Shown here piece after piece: positions 1 to 8,400 of a stretch of DNA of 53,471 bases; positions within the stretch are counted from its first letter, which is position 1, and each line of letters starts with the position of its first letter. Source of the DNA: CAZWCX01 sp964632945 (GTDB lineage Bacteria; Planctomycetota; MHYJ01; WSZJ01; CAZWCX01). Both the position numbers and the translations under genes were made by a program. Where the stretch lies: NCBI GenBank assembly GCA_964632945.1, contig CAZWCX010000039.1, positions 1 through 53,471 on the forward strand, read 5' to 3'. The notes under the pieces are model-generated. The model had not been told where the DNA came from and did no database searches. It worked only from the letters and a program-made list of their open reading frames with translations.

Positions 1-154
1 GCGAAAATCGCCTCGGCCGAACCTAGGATCTCAAGATTGAAGACCCACTAGTCGGACCGCAGAAGTCGCGTTCGTTCACCACGCCTGGCCCTCGGAGCGC
101 CATCGAGCCCGAAGTTCGCCCCTGCACCCCGGCGCGGGAGCCATGCGGCGCGCC

Positions 155-173
155 GGGGCCCGGTGCGGGCCCC
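155..173 (-). terminator. GC-rich hairpin downstream of the leader-peptide gene
   Basis: A perfect 8-bp inverted repeat (GGGGCCCG / CGGGCCCC) with a 3-nt loop lies 13 nt past the stop codon of the minus-strand gene that ends at 187. It could act as a terminator for that gene. There is no U-tract, so the call rests on position and stem strength only. Confidence 0.35.
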
Positions 174-186
174 GACGCCGCAGGTT

Positions 187-381
187 CTACAGGTCCATCG
201 TCAGGTGAAGCACCTGAACGTTCATGCCGATCAGCGACGGATCGTTCGGGATGGCCGGTTTGACGTGACCGGGCAGGACGTTGATTACCTTGCTGCCGAC
301 GACGACGAACGTGACATCGATCGGAACCGCGTCACTGCCGCCGACGATCGCCTGCATTTCCATCACGCTGAGTTCTTCCAT
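187..381 (-). CDS. Small peptide with a double-glycine-type leader (putative RiPP/bacteriocin-like precursor)
   Basis: A 64-residue peptide. The ATG at 381 is chosen because AGGAG lies about 8 nt upstream; a GTG at 414 in the same frame would add 11 residues and lacks such a site. The first 15 residues, MEELSVMEMQAIVGG, fit the class II bacteriocin/double-glycine leader consensus (LSxxEMxxIxGG), which is normally cut after GG by a C39-peptidase ABC transporter. The remaining 49 residues have no Cys, are rich in Val, Ile and Pro, and do not resemble a bacteriocin I know. No transporter, peptidase or modifying enzyme is seen beside it, but the window edge is only 186 nt away. A chance match of the leader motif in a small hypothetical protein remains possible. 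Confidence 0.55.
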   Translation of the reverse strand: MEELSVMEMQAIVGGSDAVPIDVTFVVVGSKVINVLPGHVKPAIPNDPSLIGMNVQVLHLTMDL

Positions 382-670
382 CTCACGTCGCTCCTCTTGA
401 GATCCATCGTTCACGCCGGTTCACCAGCGTGCTTCGCCCCAATATTCGGAGCGGGAGAACGGCCCTTTACGGAATTCACGGAAACTCCTCGCGGCCTTCG
501 GCGGTTCGCACCCTGAGGCTCTGGGATGGTGCGTAACCGATTGTGGGTAAAGGGGATGAGGGGCACGCACTTCCCTGCCGGCCTGTCCTGCCTTGCCGCC
601 GGTCCCGACCACAGGCTATCTTCGTGGCGGGAATCTCCATCCGCCGAATCTCATGACGGGGGATGCTGCC

Positions 671-1120
671 ATGCCGGGAAAGTCCTGCAACGCGCGGGTC
701 GCCGGTCATCGGGCGACCACCGCGCCACGCTCCCTGGAATTCAATCACGCGATGATCTACTCCGTCGACGTCGCCGCGGCGGCCGCCTTTTATTGCGAAG
801 CGCTGGGGTTCCGGCTGATCGAGGCCTGGGGAAGCGAGTACGCCAGGCTGCGCAGCCCGGGGGGCACGACCACGATCGCTCTGCACAGGGTAGACCGGGC
901 GCGGAAACGCATGGACGCGCGGAGAGAGGGTATTCGGCTCTACTTCGAAGTGAAGGACGTCGCGGCGGCGGTTCGACATGTTCGCGCCCTGGGGCACAGC
1001 GCGACCCCGCCCCGCACGATGCCATGGGGGTGGACCCATGCCTATCTGCGAGACCCGGATGGACACGAGATCAGCCTCTACCGGGCCGGGGCGAAGCGAC
1101 TGCGTCCCACCAAACGGTAG
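671..1120 (+). CDS. VOC-superfamily (glyoxalase/bleomycin-resistance-like) protein
   Basis: About 149 residues. Two beta-alpha-beta halves typical of the vicinal oxygen chelate fold can be followed. The first starts LEFNHAMIYSVDVAAAAAFY and continues CEALGFRLI. The second has GIRLYFEVKDV and ends YLRDPDGHEISLY, the hallmark C-terminal strand carrying a metal-ligand Glu. VOC proteins are dioxygenases, isomerases, glyoxalases or drug-binding proteins, and the substrate cannot be read from sequence. The start is uncertain: ATG 671 follows GGGGGA, while ATG 653 is in frame and equally possible. It stands alone between unrelated genes. Confidence 0.8.
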   Translation: MPGKSCNARVAGHRATTAPRSLEFNHAMIYSVDVAAAAAFYCEALGFRLIEAWGSEYARLRSPGGTTTIALHRVDRARKRMDARREGIRLYFEVKDVAAAVRHVRALGHSATPPRTMPWGWTHAYLRDPDGHEISLYRAGAKRLRPTKR

Positions 1121-1215
1121 CGACCATTGGCTCCCGACGGGGGGAGACCGACGCCGAGGCCGCTGCGTTTCGCATCCCGCCTTCCGGAGATTCGCCGATT
1201 TTCGTCCTGAATTCG

Positions 1216-1251
1216 TGAAAGATCCGGGATCCGACCTACCAGAGAAGGGTG
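1216..1251 (+). promoter_or_regulatory. Candidate ECF-sigma-type promoter (TGAAAGA, TACCAGAGAAGGGTG)
   Basis: TGAAAGA at 1216-1222 is followed after 14 nt by TACCAGAGAAGGGTG at 1237-1251. Nearly the same pair, with 15 nt between and one mismatch in the second block, occurs at 12178-12214 upstream of the kinase next to the ECF sigma gene. In both cases the second block begins exactly 61 nt before the chosen start codon. The shared sequence is seen directly; its role as an ECF promoter is inferred. Confidence 0.45.
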
Positions 1252-1297
1252 GATGCGCGCGTACGCAGAGTGCGGAATGCCTGTTGGAGAGCCGGGG

Positions 1298-1879
1298 ATG
1301 ACTCGAGTCGACCTGGAGCGAATGGTCCTGTTCGCCACCCTCGCCCTGATCGTTGTGGGGCTCCTTGCCCTGCCGCTGTTTCAAGTGCGCACCGGATCGG
1401 CGCTCATGAATTCGCCGGCTCCGTCTGTGCCGCCGGGCACGACGGCGAGTTCCTTCACCCAGGTGGGGTGGACCTTGCCGCCGGACACCGGAATCGAGGC
1501 GATCCATCTGGCCTGGAGTGAGGCCCGTCGCCTCAAGGACGGATCCTGGATTCTCCGGCTGCGCCTGAATCCGGCGGCCCGCCGTTGGGATGACGTGGCG
1601 ATGACGGCCGAGGTGGTCTCCACGCGTCCCGGTCGGGGTCCCTGGGCGGTAGAGCCGATTGGGGAAGTTCCCACCGGGCCCGTTTCGGGCGTGGTGGAGT
1701 TCGCGTTTCGGACTTCACCTCTCGATCAACTCGATCAACCGGGTTCCCGGCTCGGGATTCGGATCAAGATCGACATGTCCTACCGTACCTGGGTGAGTTC
1801 CGGCTCCCGGTCTGTTTCCATGGCGCTGGCGTTCCCGGATGGTTCCGGCGCTCCCCCCGGAGCCTGGTGCGGCGAGTAG
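1298..1879 (+). CDS. Membrane-anchored hypothetical protein
   Basis: About 193 residues from ATG 1298, chosen because GGAGAG lies upstream; ATG 1277 and 1253 are in frame but would add a polar tail before the anchor. One N-terminal membrane segment (MVLFATLALIVVGLLALPLF, residues about 8-27) is followed by an extracytoplasmic domain rich in beta-strand patterns (SWILRLRLNP, VSGVVEFAFR, SRLGIRIKIDM). I do not recognise a family. The gene is preceded by a candidate ECF-type promoter also found before the sigma-linked kinase, so the two may be co-regulated. Confidence 0.65.
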   Translation: MTRVDLERMVLFATLALIVVGLLALPLFQVRTGSALMNSPAPSVPPGTTASSFTQVGWTLPPDTGIEAIHLAWSEARRLKDGSWILRLRLNPAARRWDDVAMTAEVVSTRPGRGPWAVEPIGEVPTGPVSGVVEFAFRTSPLDQLDQPGSRLGIRIKIDMSYRTWVSSGSRSVSMALAFPDGSGAPPGAWCGE

Positions 1880-2052
1880 GACTCAGTCTTGACTCGCGTC
1901 CGTTTGGCGTGGTTCGATCGACACAGAGATGCTCTTGTGGTTCGGTGACCGAAGACCGGCGGGGAACTGCGTTTCCACCCCCGGTTCCCCTCATGGGAAG
2001 GAACCCTGGATCCGGGCCGAATCGGCGCAACCGGGGATCCGCGTCTTCCGCC

Positions 2053-5000
2053 ATGTCCAGCACCCACAGACCGGGGAACTCCGCCTCGCCCCCGCCCTGC
2101 GACTCGGATTCCTCGGCACGGGAGAAGACTCACGGCGGGGTTTCTCCCGGTGAGACGATCGGGGATGCTCCCGTCGGGCCGACGGAAGCGCGCGCACCGG
2201 CGCGAGAGGCGGACCTCCCGGCGCGCTATCGGCTTCAGGGGCGAATCGGCGCCGGCGGAATGGGGGTGGTGTGGAAGGCCTGGGACACGGATCTCGGGCG
2301 GACGGTTGCGATCAAGCGGTTGTCACCCGGCGCCCTCCACCATCCGGAATCCCGTGTCCGCTTTCTTCGTGAGGCGCGGGCCATGGCCCGTCTCCGGCAC
2401 GAGGGAATCGTTCCGATCCACGACGTGTCGGAGGAGGAGGGCTGCACCTTCCTGGCGATGGCGTACGTCCCGGGAAAGACGCTGGATTCCTGGCTCGAGC
2501 ACACGCGGCGGGAGGCGGGCGCCGATGGCGGAAAGCGGGCGGAGCGACTTCGCCGTGCCGTGGAACTCCTCGCGCGGGTGGCCGACGCGGTGGCGTACGC
2601 CCATGCGAATGGAGTCATCCATCGTGACCTGAAGCCCGGGAACATTCTGGTCGATGAGGGCGGGAATCCGTTCGTGGCGGATTTCGGTTTGGCCCGGGAG
2701 TGGGAGGGGGACCGTCCTGCTGCGCCGACGGAGTCCTCCCCTGCGCTCACGCTGGCGGGAAATGCCGTCGGCACGCCGGCGTACATGAGTCCCGAACAGG
2801 CCTACGGCGACCGGATCGCCGTGGGCCCGCGCTCCGACGTGTGGGCGCTGGGGATTCTCCTGTACGAGATCCTGGTCGGACGCACGCCGTTCGAGCGGGC
2901 GGAGGGCCCCGTGGAGACCATGCGTGCGGTCACGGAAGCCGCGTTGGTACCCGCACAGCGATACGATCGGGCGGTGCCGGCGGCCTTGGATCGCGTTTGC
3001 CGGAAAGCGCTGGAGAAGGATCCGGCGGACCGGTATTCGTCCGCGGACGAGCTGGGCGCCGACCTGAAGCGATGGCTCCGCGGGGAACGGGTGGAGCCCT
3101 GGCGCGGCGGGATCCGGGAGCGGTTCGTTCGCCGACTCTCACGCCACCGGTTCGCGGCGGCCGTCCTGGGGCTATTCGTCCTCGCGGTCTTTGGCGTGCT
3201 TGCCTACGGGGCCTCCCAGCGGGCGGCGGCCGACGAACGTACGCGCGTCGTCCTCGAGGAGGTGCAACGCGCGGTGTTGGCGTTCCGGGACGATATCCGG
3301 TCCCGGGAGCTGCCGCCGGAGGCCCGGGAAGCGCTCGCCCGTCAACCGATGGAGCTGGTTGAGGGGCGGATCGCGGAGGATCCGACCTTCGGACCGGCGA
3401 TGTCCTGGCGGGGGGAGATTCGTCGCCTGCTGGGTCAGGACAAGGAAGCGGATGCCGACTTCGACCGGGGATGCCGGATGACGCCCCAACATCCGGTGGT
3501 CTGGTACTTGAGGGGCATGGCTCGCCTGCAGCGATATGCTTCCAGCCGGGAGAGTCGGGCCGTGATGCTCCGGCAGACCCGGGTCGAATTCGTTCCGGCC
3601 CATGAAGAGACCCCGGAGCAGCGAGCGTGGCGGATCGGCGGGCAGGAGGACCTGGCGCGGATGGCGGGGACGCCGGGCGCCGAGGATCCGCGGCTGATGC
3701 AGGACGTCCGGGTGGGCCGCGCGATGGTCGCGGGCTTCTTCGAGGACGAACAAGGTTGGGTCCAAGCCCTCCGGGAGTTGGAGGGCGTGGATTCGCCGCT
3801 GGCCCGCTGGGTGCGTGCCATGGCGCACTACCGGTTGGGGCGCTTCGAGGAGGCGCTCACTGGACTCGGGGAAGTCCTGCAGGCGTGGCCGCGCTTCGGG
3901 GATGCGGCCCTGCAACGGGCCCTCGTCGGGCATGCCGTCGGGATGTCTCGCGAGGCGCGCGGAGAGGACCCGCGCGAGTATTATCGCGGCGCCATCGCGG
4001 ATGCCACGCGGGGGCTGGAGTTGCTCCCCGTGAAGTGGCGCGCGTGGACCCTGCGGGGGATCAGCCACGCGGCGCTCGGAACCACGGCATGGGCGCGCAA
4101 GGAAGACCCGGTTCCGCACTACCGACAGGCCGTTGCGGATCTGGAGTCGGCCTTCCAGGCCGGCGCCCGGAGCGCCACGGAGTATGCCAACCTGGGGACC
4201 GCCTGGTTGACCCTGTCCCGTGCCGAGGCCGACCGCGGGATCGACGCGGAAAAGAGCCGGCGCCGGGCCTTGCAGTGCCTGGATGCCTCGATTTCGATGG
4301 GCGTGTCGGAAGCCATCTTGTACAGCCACCGCGCCACCGTGCACATGGATATGGCGGTGGCCGAAATGGCCCGGAAAGTCGATGCGCGCAATCTCGTGGA
4401 GCGGGCCATCGACGACTTCACGACCGCCCTGTCGCTCGACCCGACCCTGACCCTCGCCCGTGTGAATCGGGGCAAAGCTCGAAGAGTCCTTGCGGAGGAA
4501 TGCGCCAGACGCGGCGAGGACCCGGGACCCCACCTCCGGAATGCAATGGCGGATCTCGATGCGGCTCTGGCGGAGGATGGGTCCGACGCGGAAGTCTGGA
4601 ACGAGCGGGGCCACCTCCGGAACAGTCTGGCCACGGCCGCTGCGGCGGGAAGCGGGAATCCGGACGAATTGAGGAATCAGGCGTCCGTCGATTTCCGCAA
4701 GGCGATCGAACTCGGATTCCAGGCCGCGCATCAGGGCCTGGGGTCGGTCCGTTTCCATCAGGGGCGGTGGGAAGAAGCGATCGACGAATGGACGATGCTG
4801 GCAAAGGCGATTCCTTCCCGAGCGGCGTGGGCGGAGAAGCAGATCGAGGAGACTCGAAAACGCGCCGACGCGCGATCCCGGAATCCGGACGACCGACGTT
4901 GGATGGAGGCGATGACCGCGGCACGAGCCGCCGCCGCACTCCCCGACTGGAAGGTCGCGCGGGCTCGATTTGATGAAGCGTTCTCGTCCTTCCTGGATCG

Positions 5001-5325
5001 GCTGTCCGGCCTGACTCCGACCGAACGGACCCGTATGTTCGCCGACCCGGTTCAATCCGGGCTCCTGCGCGACGCGCACTTCGACTGCGCCCGCGTGATG
5101 GCGCTCCTGTCGACGGGGAGAGAGGCGGTCGATGCCATGCCGACGGAGGTGCCGAAGCGGGAACTCGCCGAGTTTCACCGGCAGGTCTTCGGCCACCTGG
5201 GAAAGGCGGTCGAGTTGGGCTGGCGGAATGTCGAGGGCCTTCGCCGGGAGCCGGCTTTCCTTCCGCTGCATGCGGACCCGCGCTGGGCCGAGTTGCTGAG
5301 GCAGGCGACGCAGAAGGCGAAGTAA
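2053..5325 (+). CDS. Transmembrane Ser/Thr protein kinase with TPR-type extracytoplasmic region
   Basis: About 1090 residues from ATG 2053; an in-frame ATG at 1993 is possible. The kinase domain spans about residues 58-340, with Gly-rich loop GAGGMGVVWK, ATP-lysine in VAIKR, catalytic loop HRDLKPGN, DFGLAREW and GTPAYMSPEQ, so it should be active (PknB/Hanks type). A single membrane helix follows (about 366-388, AAVLGLFVLAVFGVLAYGA). The rest is built of TPR-like repeats, several with an inserted acidic GEDPxxxY turn, and ends with a GWRN...HADPRW module shared with the kinases at 5474 and 39481. The likely role is sensing a protein or ligand outside the membrane and phosphorylating cytoplasmic targets, which cannot be named. 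The next kinase gene starts about 150 nt downstream with its own promoter. Confidence 0.9.
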   Translation: MSSTHRPGNSASPPPCDSDSSAREKTHGGVSPGETIGDAPVGPTEARAPAREADLPARYRLQGRIGAGGMGVVWKAWDTDLGRTVAIKRLSPGALHHPESRVRFLREARAMARLRHEGIVPIHDVSEEEGCTFLAMAYVPGKTLDSWLEHTRREAGADGGKRAERLRRAVELLARVADAVAYAHANGVIHRDLKPGNILVDEGGNPFVADFGLAREWEGDRPAAPTESSPALTLAGNAVGTPAYMSPEQAYGDRIAVGPRSDVWALGILLYEILVGRTPFERAEGPVETMRAVTEAALVPAQRYDRAVPAALDRVCRKALEKDPADRYSSADELGADLKRWLRGERVEPWRGGIRERFVRRLSRHRFAAAVLGLFVLAVFGVLAYGASQRAAADERTRVVLEEVQRAVLAFRDDIRSRELPPEAREALARQPMELVEGRIAEDPTFGPAMSWRGEIRRLLGQDKEADADFDRGCRMTPQHPVVWYLRGMARLQRYASSRESRAVMLRQTRVEFVPAHEETPEQRAWRIGGQEDLARMAGTPGAEDPRLMQDVRVGRAMVAGFFEDEQGWVQALRELEGVDSPLARWVRAMAHYRLGRFEEALTGLGEVLQAWPRFGDAALQRALVGHAVGMSREARGEDPREYYRGAIADATRGLELLPVKWRAWTLRGISHAALGTTAWARKEDPVPHYRQAVADLESAFQAGARSATEYANLGTAWLTLSRAEADRGIDAEKSRRRALQCLDASISMGVSEAILYSHRATVHMDMAVAEMARKVDARNLVERAIDDFTTALSLDPTLTLARVNRGKARRVLAEECARRGEDPGPHLRNAMADLDAALAEDGSDAEVWNERGHLRNSLATAAAAGSGNPDELRNQASVDFRKAIELGFQAAHQGLGSVRFHQGRWEEAIDEWTMLAKAIPSRAAWAEKQIEETRKRADARSRNPDDRRWMEAMTAARAAAALPDWKVARARFDEAFSSFLDRLSGLTPTERTRMFADPVQSGLLRDAHFDCARVMALLSTGREAVDAMPTEVPKRELAEFHRQVFGHLGKAVELGWRNVEGLRREPAFLPLHADPRWAELLRQATQKAK

Positions 5326-5382
5326 TCGCTCGGGAACCCGGGCCTCCTGCCGGCAGGCGACGGGGTTCCGTGACGTTCGAAC

Positions 5383-5411
5383 TTGCAATGTTTCCGGGCG
5401 CGCCCTAGGCT
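5383..5411 (+). promoter_or_regulatory. Candidate sigma70-type promoter
   Basis: TTGCAA (5383-5388), 17-nt spacer, TAGGCT (5406-5411). It lies between two kinase genes and would give a leader of about 55 nt for a start at 5474. Confidence 0.45.
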
Positions 5412-5473
5412 TCAAGCGGGCCCGACCGCCGGTTGCGCGACGGGCCCTCGTTGCGGGGACGCCCACCCGGGTC

Positions 5474-8400
5474 ATGGCCAGAACCCGATCGGGAAGGATC
5501 CCGCGGGTTTCCGGAGGAATCCGGCCGCGGCCCCCCGCGTTTGCTTCGCCTCGTTTTCCGGGACCGGTCGTGGATTCGAACCCGTCTTCTGATGCGGTCG
5601 CCGCGTGGGCGCGAATCGTCGCGGAACGAGGCTGGGCGGCGCCGGGGGAGGTCGAGTCGGCCGCGCGCGATCGCGACGTGGACCTGCCCGCGTTCTCCTT
5701 CCCGGTGCTTCTCGTGGAGCGGGGCATCCTGACGCATGCGCAGGTCGTGGAGGCGCTCACTCGGCACGCCGCCGACCTGACGCCGCCGGATCCGCTCCGG
5801 GACGAACACTTGAAGGCCTGGCGGTACGCGGCCCTGGCGATGCGCGAGGGGCGGGTTTCCGCGGACCAGGTCAACCGGGGGCTCCGGGAGATGGCGCGTC
5901 GCGATCGGGACGGAATTCCGACCGCGGATCTCGGCGACACGCTGGTCGAACCGGGGGCCGGACGGAAAGAAGAGGCGGCGCCTGCGCGGGAGGCTGGAAC
6001 CCGCGACGGCGCATCCTCGCTGCCGACGATTCCGGTGGAACCCCTGTCCGTGGCGGCGACGCTTCCGGAATCGCTTCCGGCCGGAACCGCGTCGAGGTCC
6101 GACCCGTCGGCTTCGATACCCCGTGTCGATCGCCCGCCGACCGTCGATGGGGCGCCCACGCGCGACTACCAGATCGTGCAGGAACTCGGTCGTGGGGGCG
6201 TCGGCGTGGTCTACAAGGCCTATCACCCCGTGCTTCGCAATCATTTCGCGGTGAAAGTGCTCCAGTCGGGAACCGACGCCTCCCCCGAGGCGATCGAGCG
6301 GTTTCGCACCGAGGGGCGCGCGCTCGCCCGGCTGCGCCACCCCGGGATCGTCGCCGTTCACGATATCTGGGAGGAGGAGGGAAAGACCTACCTCGCGATG
6401 GAGTATCTCGACGGGGACGGGCTCGAGCGGGTGATTCCCCGCCCGGGCCCGACGGGCGCGGGCGGGTTTCCGGCGCGGGAAGCCCTTCGGCTCATCGCCG
6501 AGATTGCCGATGCCATCCAATTCGCCCACGATGCCGGCGTGGTCCATCGGGACCTCAAGCCGGAGAACATCCTGCGGGAGCGCAGCGGCCGGCTCAAGGT
6601 CATGGACTTCGGGCTCGCCAAGATGGTCGATGCGGGGGAGACACGGCTGACCCGAACCGGCGCGGTCGCAGGGACCCCCGCCTACATGAGCCCGGAGCAG
6701 GTCAACGAAGGAGTGCAGGCGGCCGACGCCCTGAGCGACGTATACCAACTGGGTGCGGTCCTGTACGAGCTCCTGACGGGGCGAGCCCCGTACGACGGGC
6801 AGAGCGTGACCGAGATCCTCCTTCGGGTTGCGGATGACGACCCCACGCCTCCGGGTCGGTGGGTGCCGGGACTCGATCGCGACGCGGAGACGATCTGCCT
6901 GAAGGCGATGGCCCGGGATCGGGGCCGCCGCTATCGCAGTGCGCGCGAACTCGCGGAGGACTGTCGTCGCTACCGGGACGGGGATTCGATCCTGGCGCGC
7001 CCCGAGGCCTGGTGGGAGAAGGGGGCGCGGTGGGCGCGGCGTCGCAAGCTGTTGACGGCGCTGGCGGTCGTCGTGGCGGTCGAGCTGGCAGTCGCCGGCG
7101 CGGTGGCCTGGCGGGCCTCCCGCGCGGAACGCGAGCGGGCGAGGCTCGAGCAGGAATGGACCCGCGGACTGCGCACGATCGCGCGCACGAGCCTTCGCGC
7201 GGCCCTGCTGCTCCGCCGCCACGGTGGCCGCATGGGCGACGCCGAGCGCGAGTTTCTGCCGGCCCTCGAAGAAGCGGTTCGGGACGCGGCGGCACAGGCG
7301 CCGGAACTTGCGGAGCCGCACTATCACCTGGGCCGGATGTACCGGGCGCTGCTGCAATTCGAGGCCGCTAGGGACGCCCAGGAGCAGGCGCTGGCCCGGG
7401 ACCCGGACTTCCTTCCCAGCCGATACGAACGCGCGATCCTCGCGTCCCGGCGATACGGTGAACGCCTGGCGGAATTGCGGGACCGATGGTCCCGGGAAGA
7501 AGGCCGGCGTTGGGCGGCCGGGGGTCTCCTCGAGCGCGGCGGGGCCGGAGCCGGCGCACCCGCGGAGAAGCGCCCTGCGGACGCGGATTTGGCGGCCGCA
7601 GACCCGGAGGCCTCGCGCCTGGCGGCCCAGGTGCGGGCCGACCTGGAGCGGCTCGAACGTCCCGATGCCGATTCCCCCCAGGGCCTCGATGCCGCGATGC
7701 GGGAGTGCGCGCACGGGCTCTTCCGTCTTGCGGAAAACGCCCCCGGAGGAATGGAGGAGGCTCGCCAACGCCTGGAACGTGCGCTCTCCACGGATCCCGC
7801 TCTCGAAGAGGCCTACGAAGGATTGGCCCGCCTGGAGGCCGCCTGCGATCGCGTGGAGGCGGCCCTTGCGGCGTATGATCGCGGCCTGCAGGCGGATCCC
7901 GGCTATGTGCCGTTCCGGATCGGCCGCGCCCTCTTGCTCAATCAGACCGGCCTTGCCCGGCACCATCGCGGACAGGAGGCCGGCGAGTGGTTCGGGCGGG
8001 CGATCGCCGACCTGGATCGCGCGGTGGACCTGGCGCCTGACTCGCTTGCGGCGCTCCAATCCCGCGGGAACATCCGCACCAACGCGGCCCTCCACGCGCT
8101 CGTGCGAGGAGATGACCCTTCTGCCCTGACCGGGGCCGCCGTCGCCGACTACGCGCGCGTCCTCGAATTGGCTCCCGACGCGGCAGAGGCATGGATGGGG
8201 CGGGCCGGCGCGCTCACCAACTACGGAGTCTGGCGCCACCAACGGGGCGAGGATCCCGGCCCCCAGTATGCCCAGGCGCTCGAGGACCACGCGCGCGCGC
8301 TGGACCTCCAGCCTGCCTGGACCCGCATCCGGCTCCATCGCGCCCTGCTTCATCTCGATTGGGGACTCTACGTCGCGGAGCAGGGCGCGGATCCGGTAAG

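Noticed and set aside
5572..5583. tRNA T-loop-like string GGATTCGAACCC
   Set aside because: The flanking bases do not pair into a T stem, no anticodon or acceptor stem can be drawn, and it lies in the start of a kinase gene.
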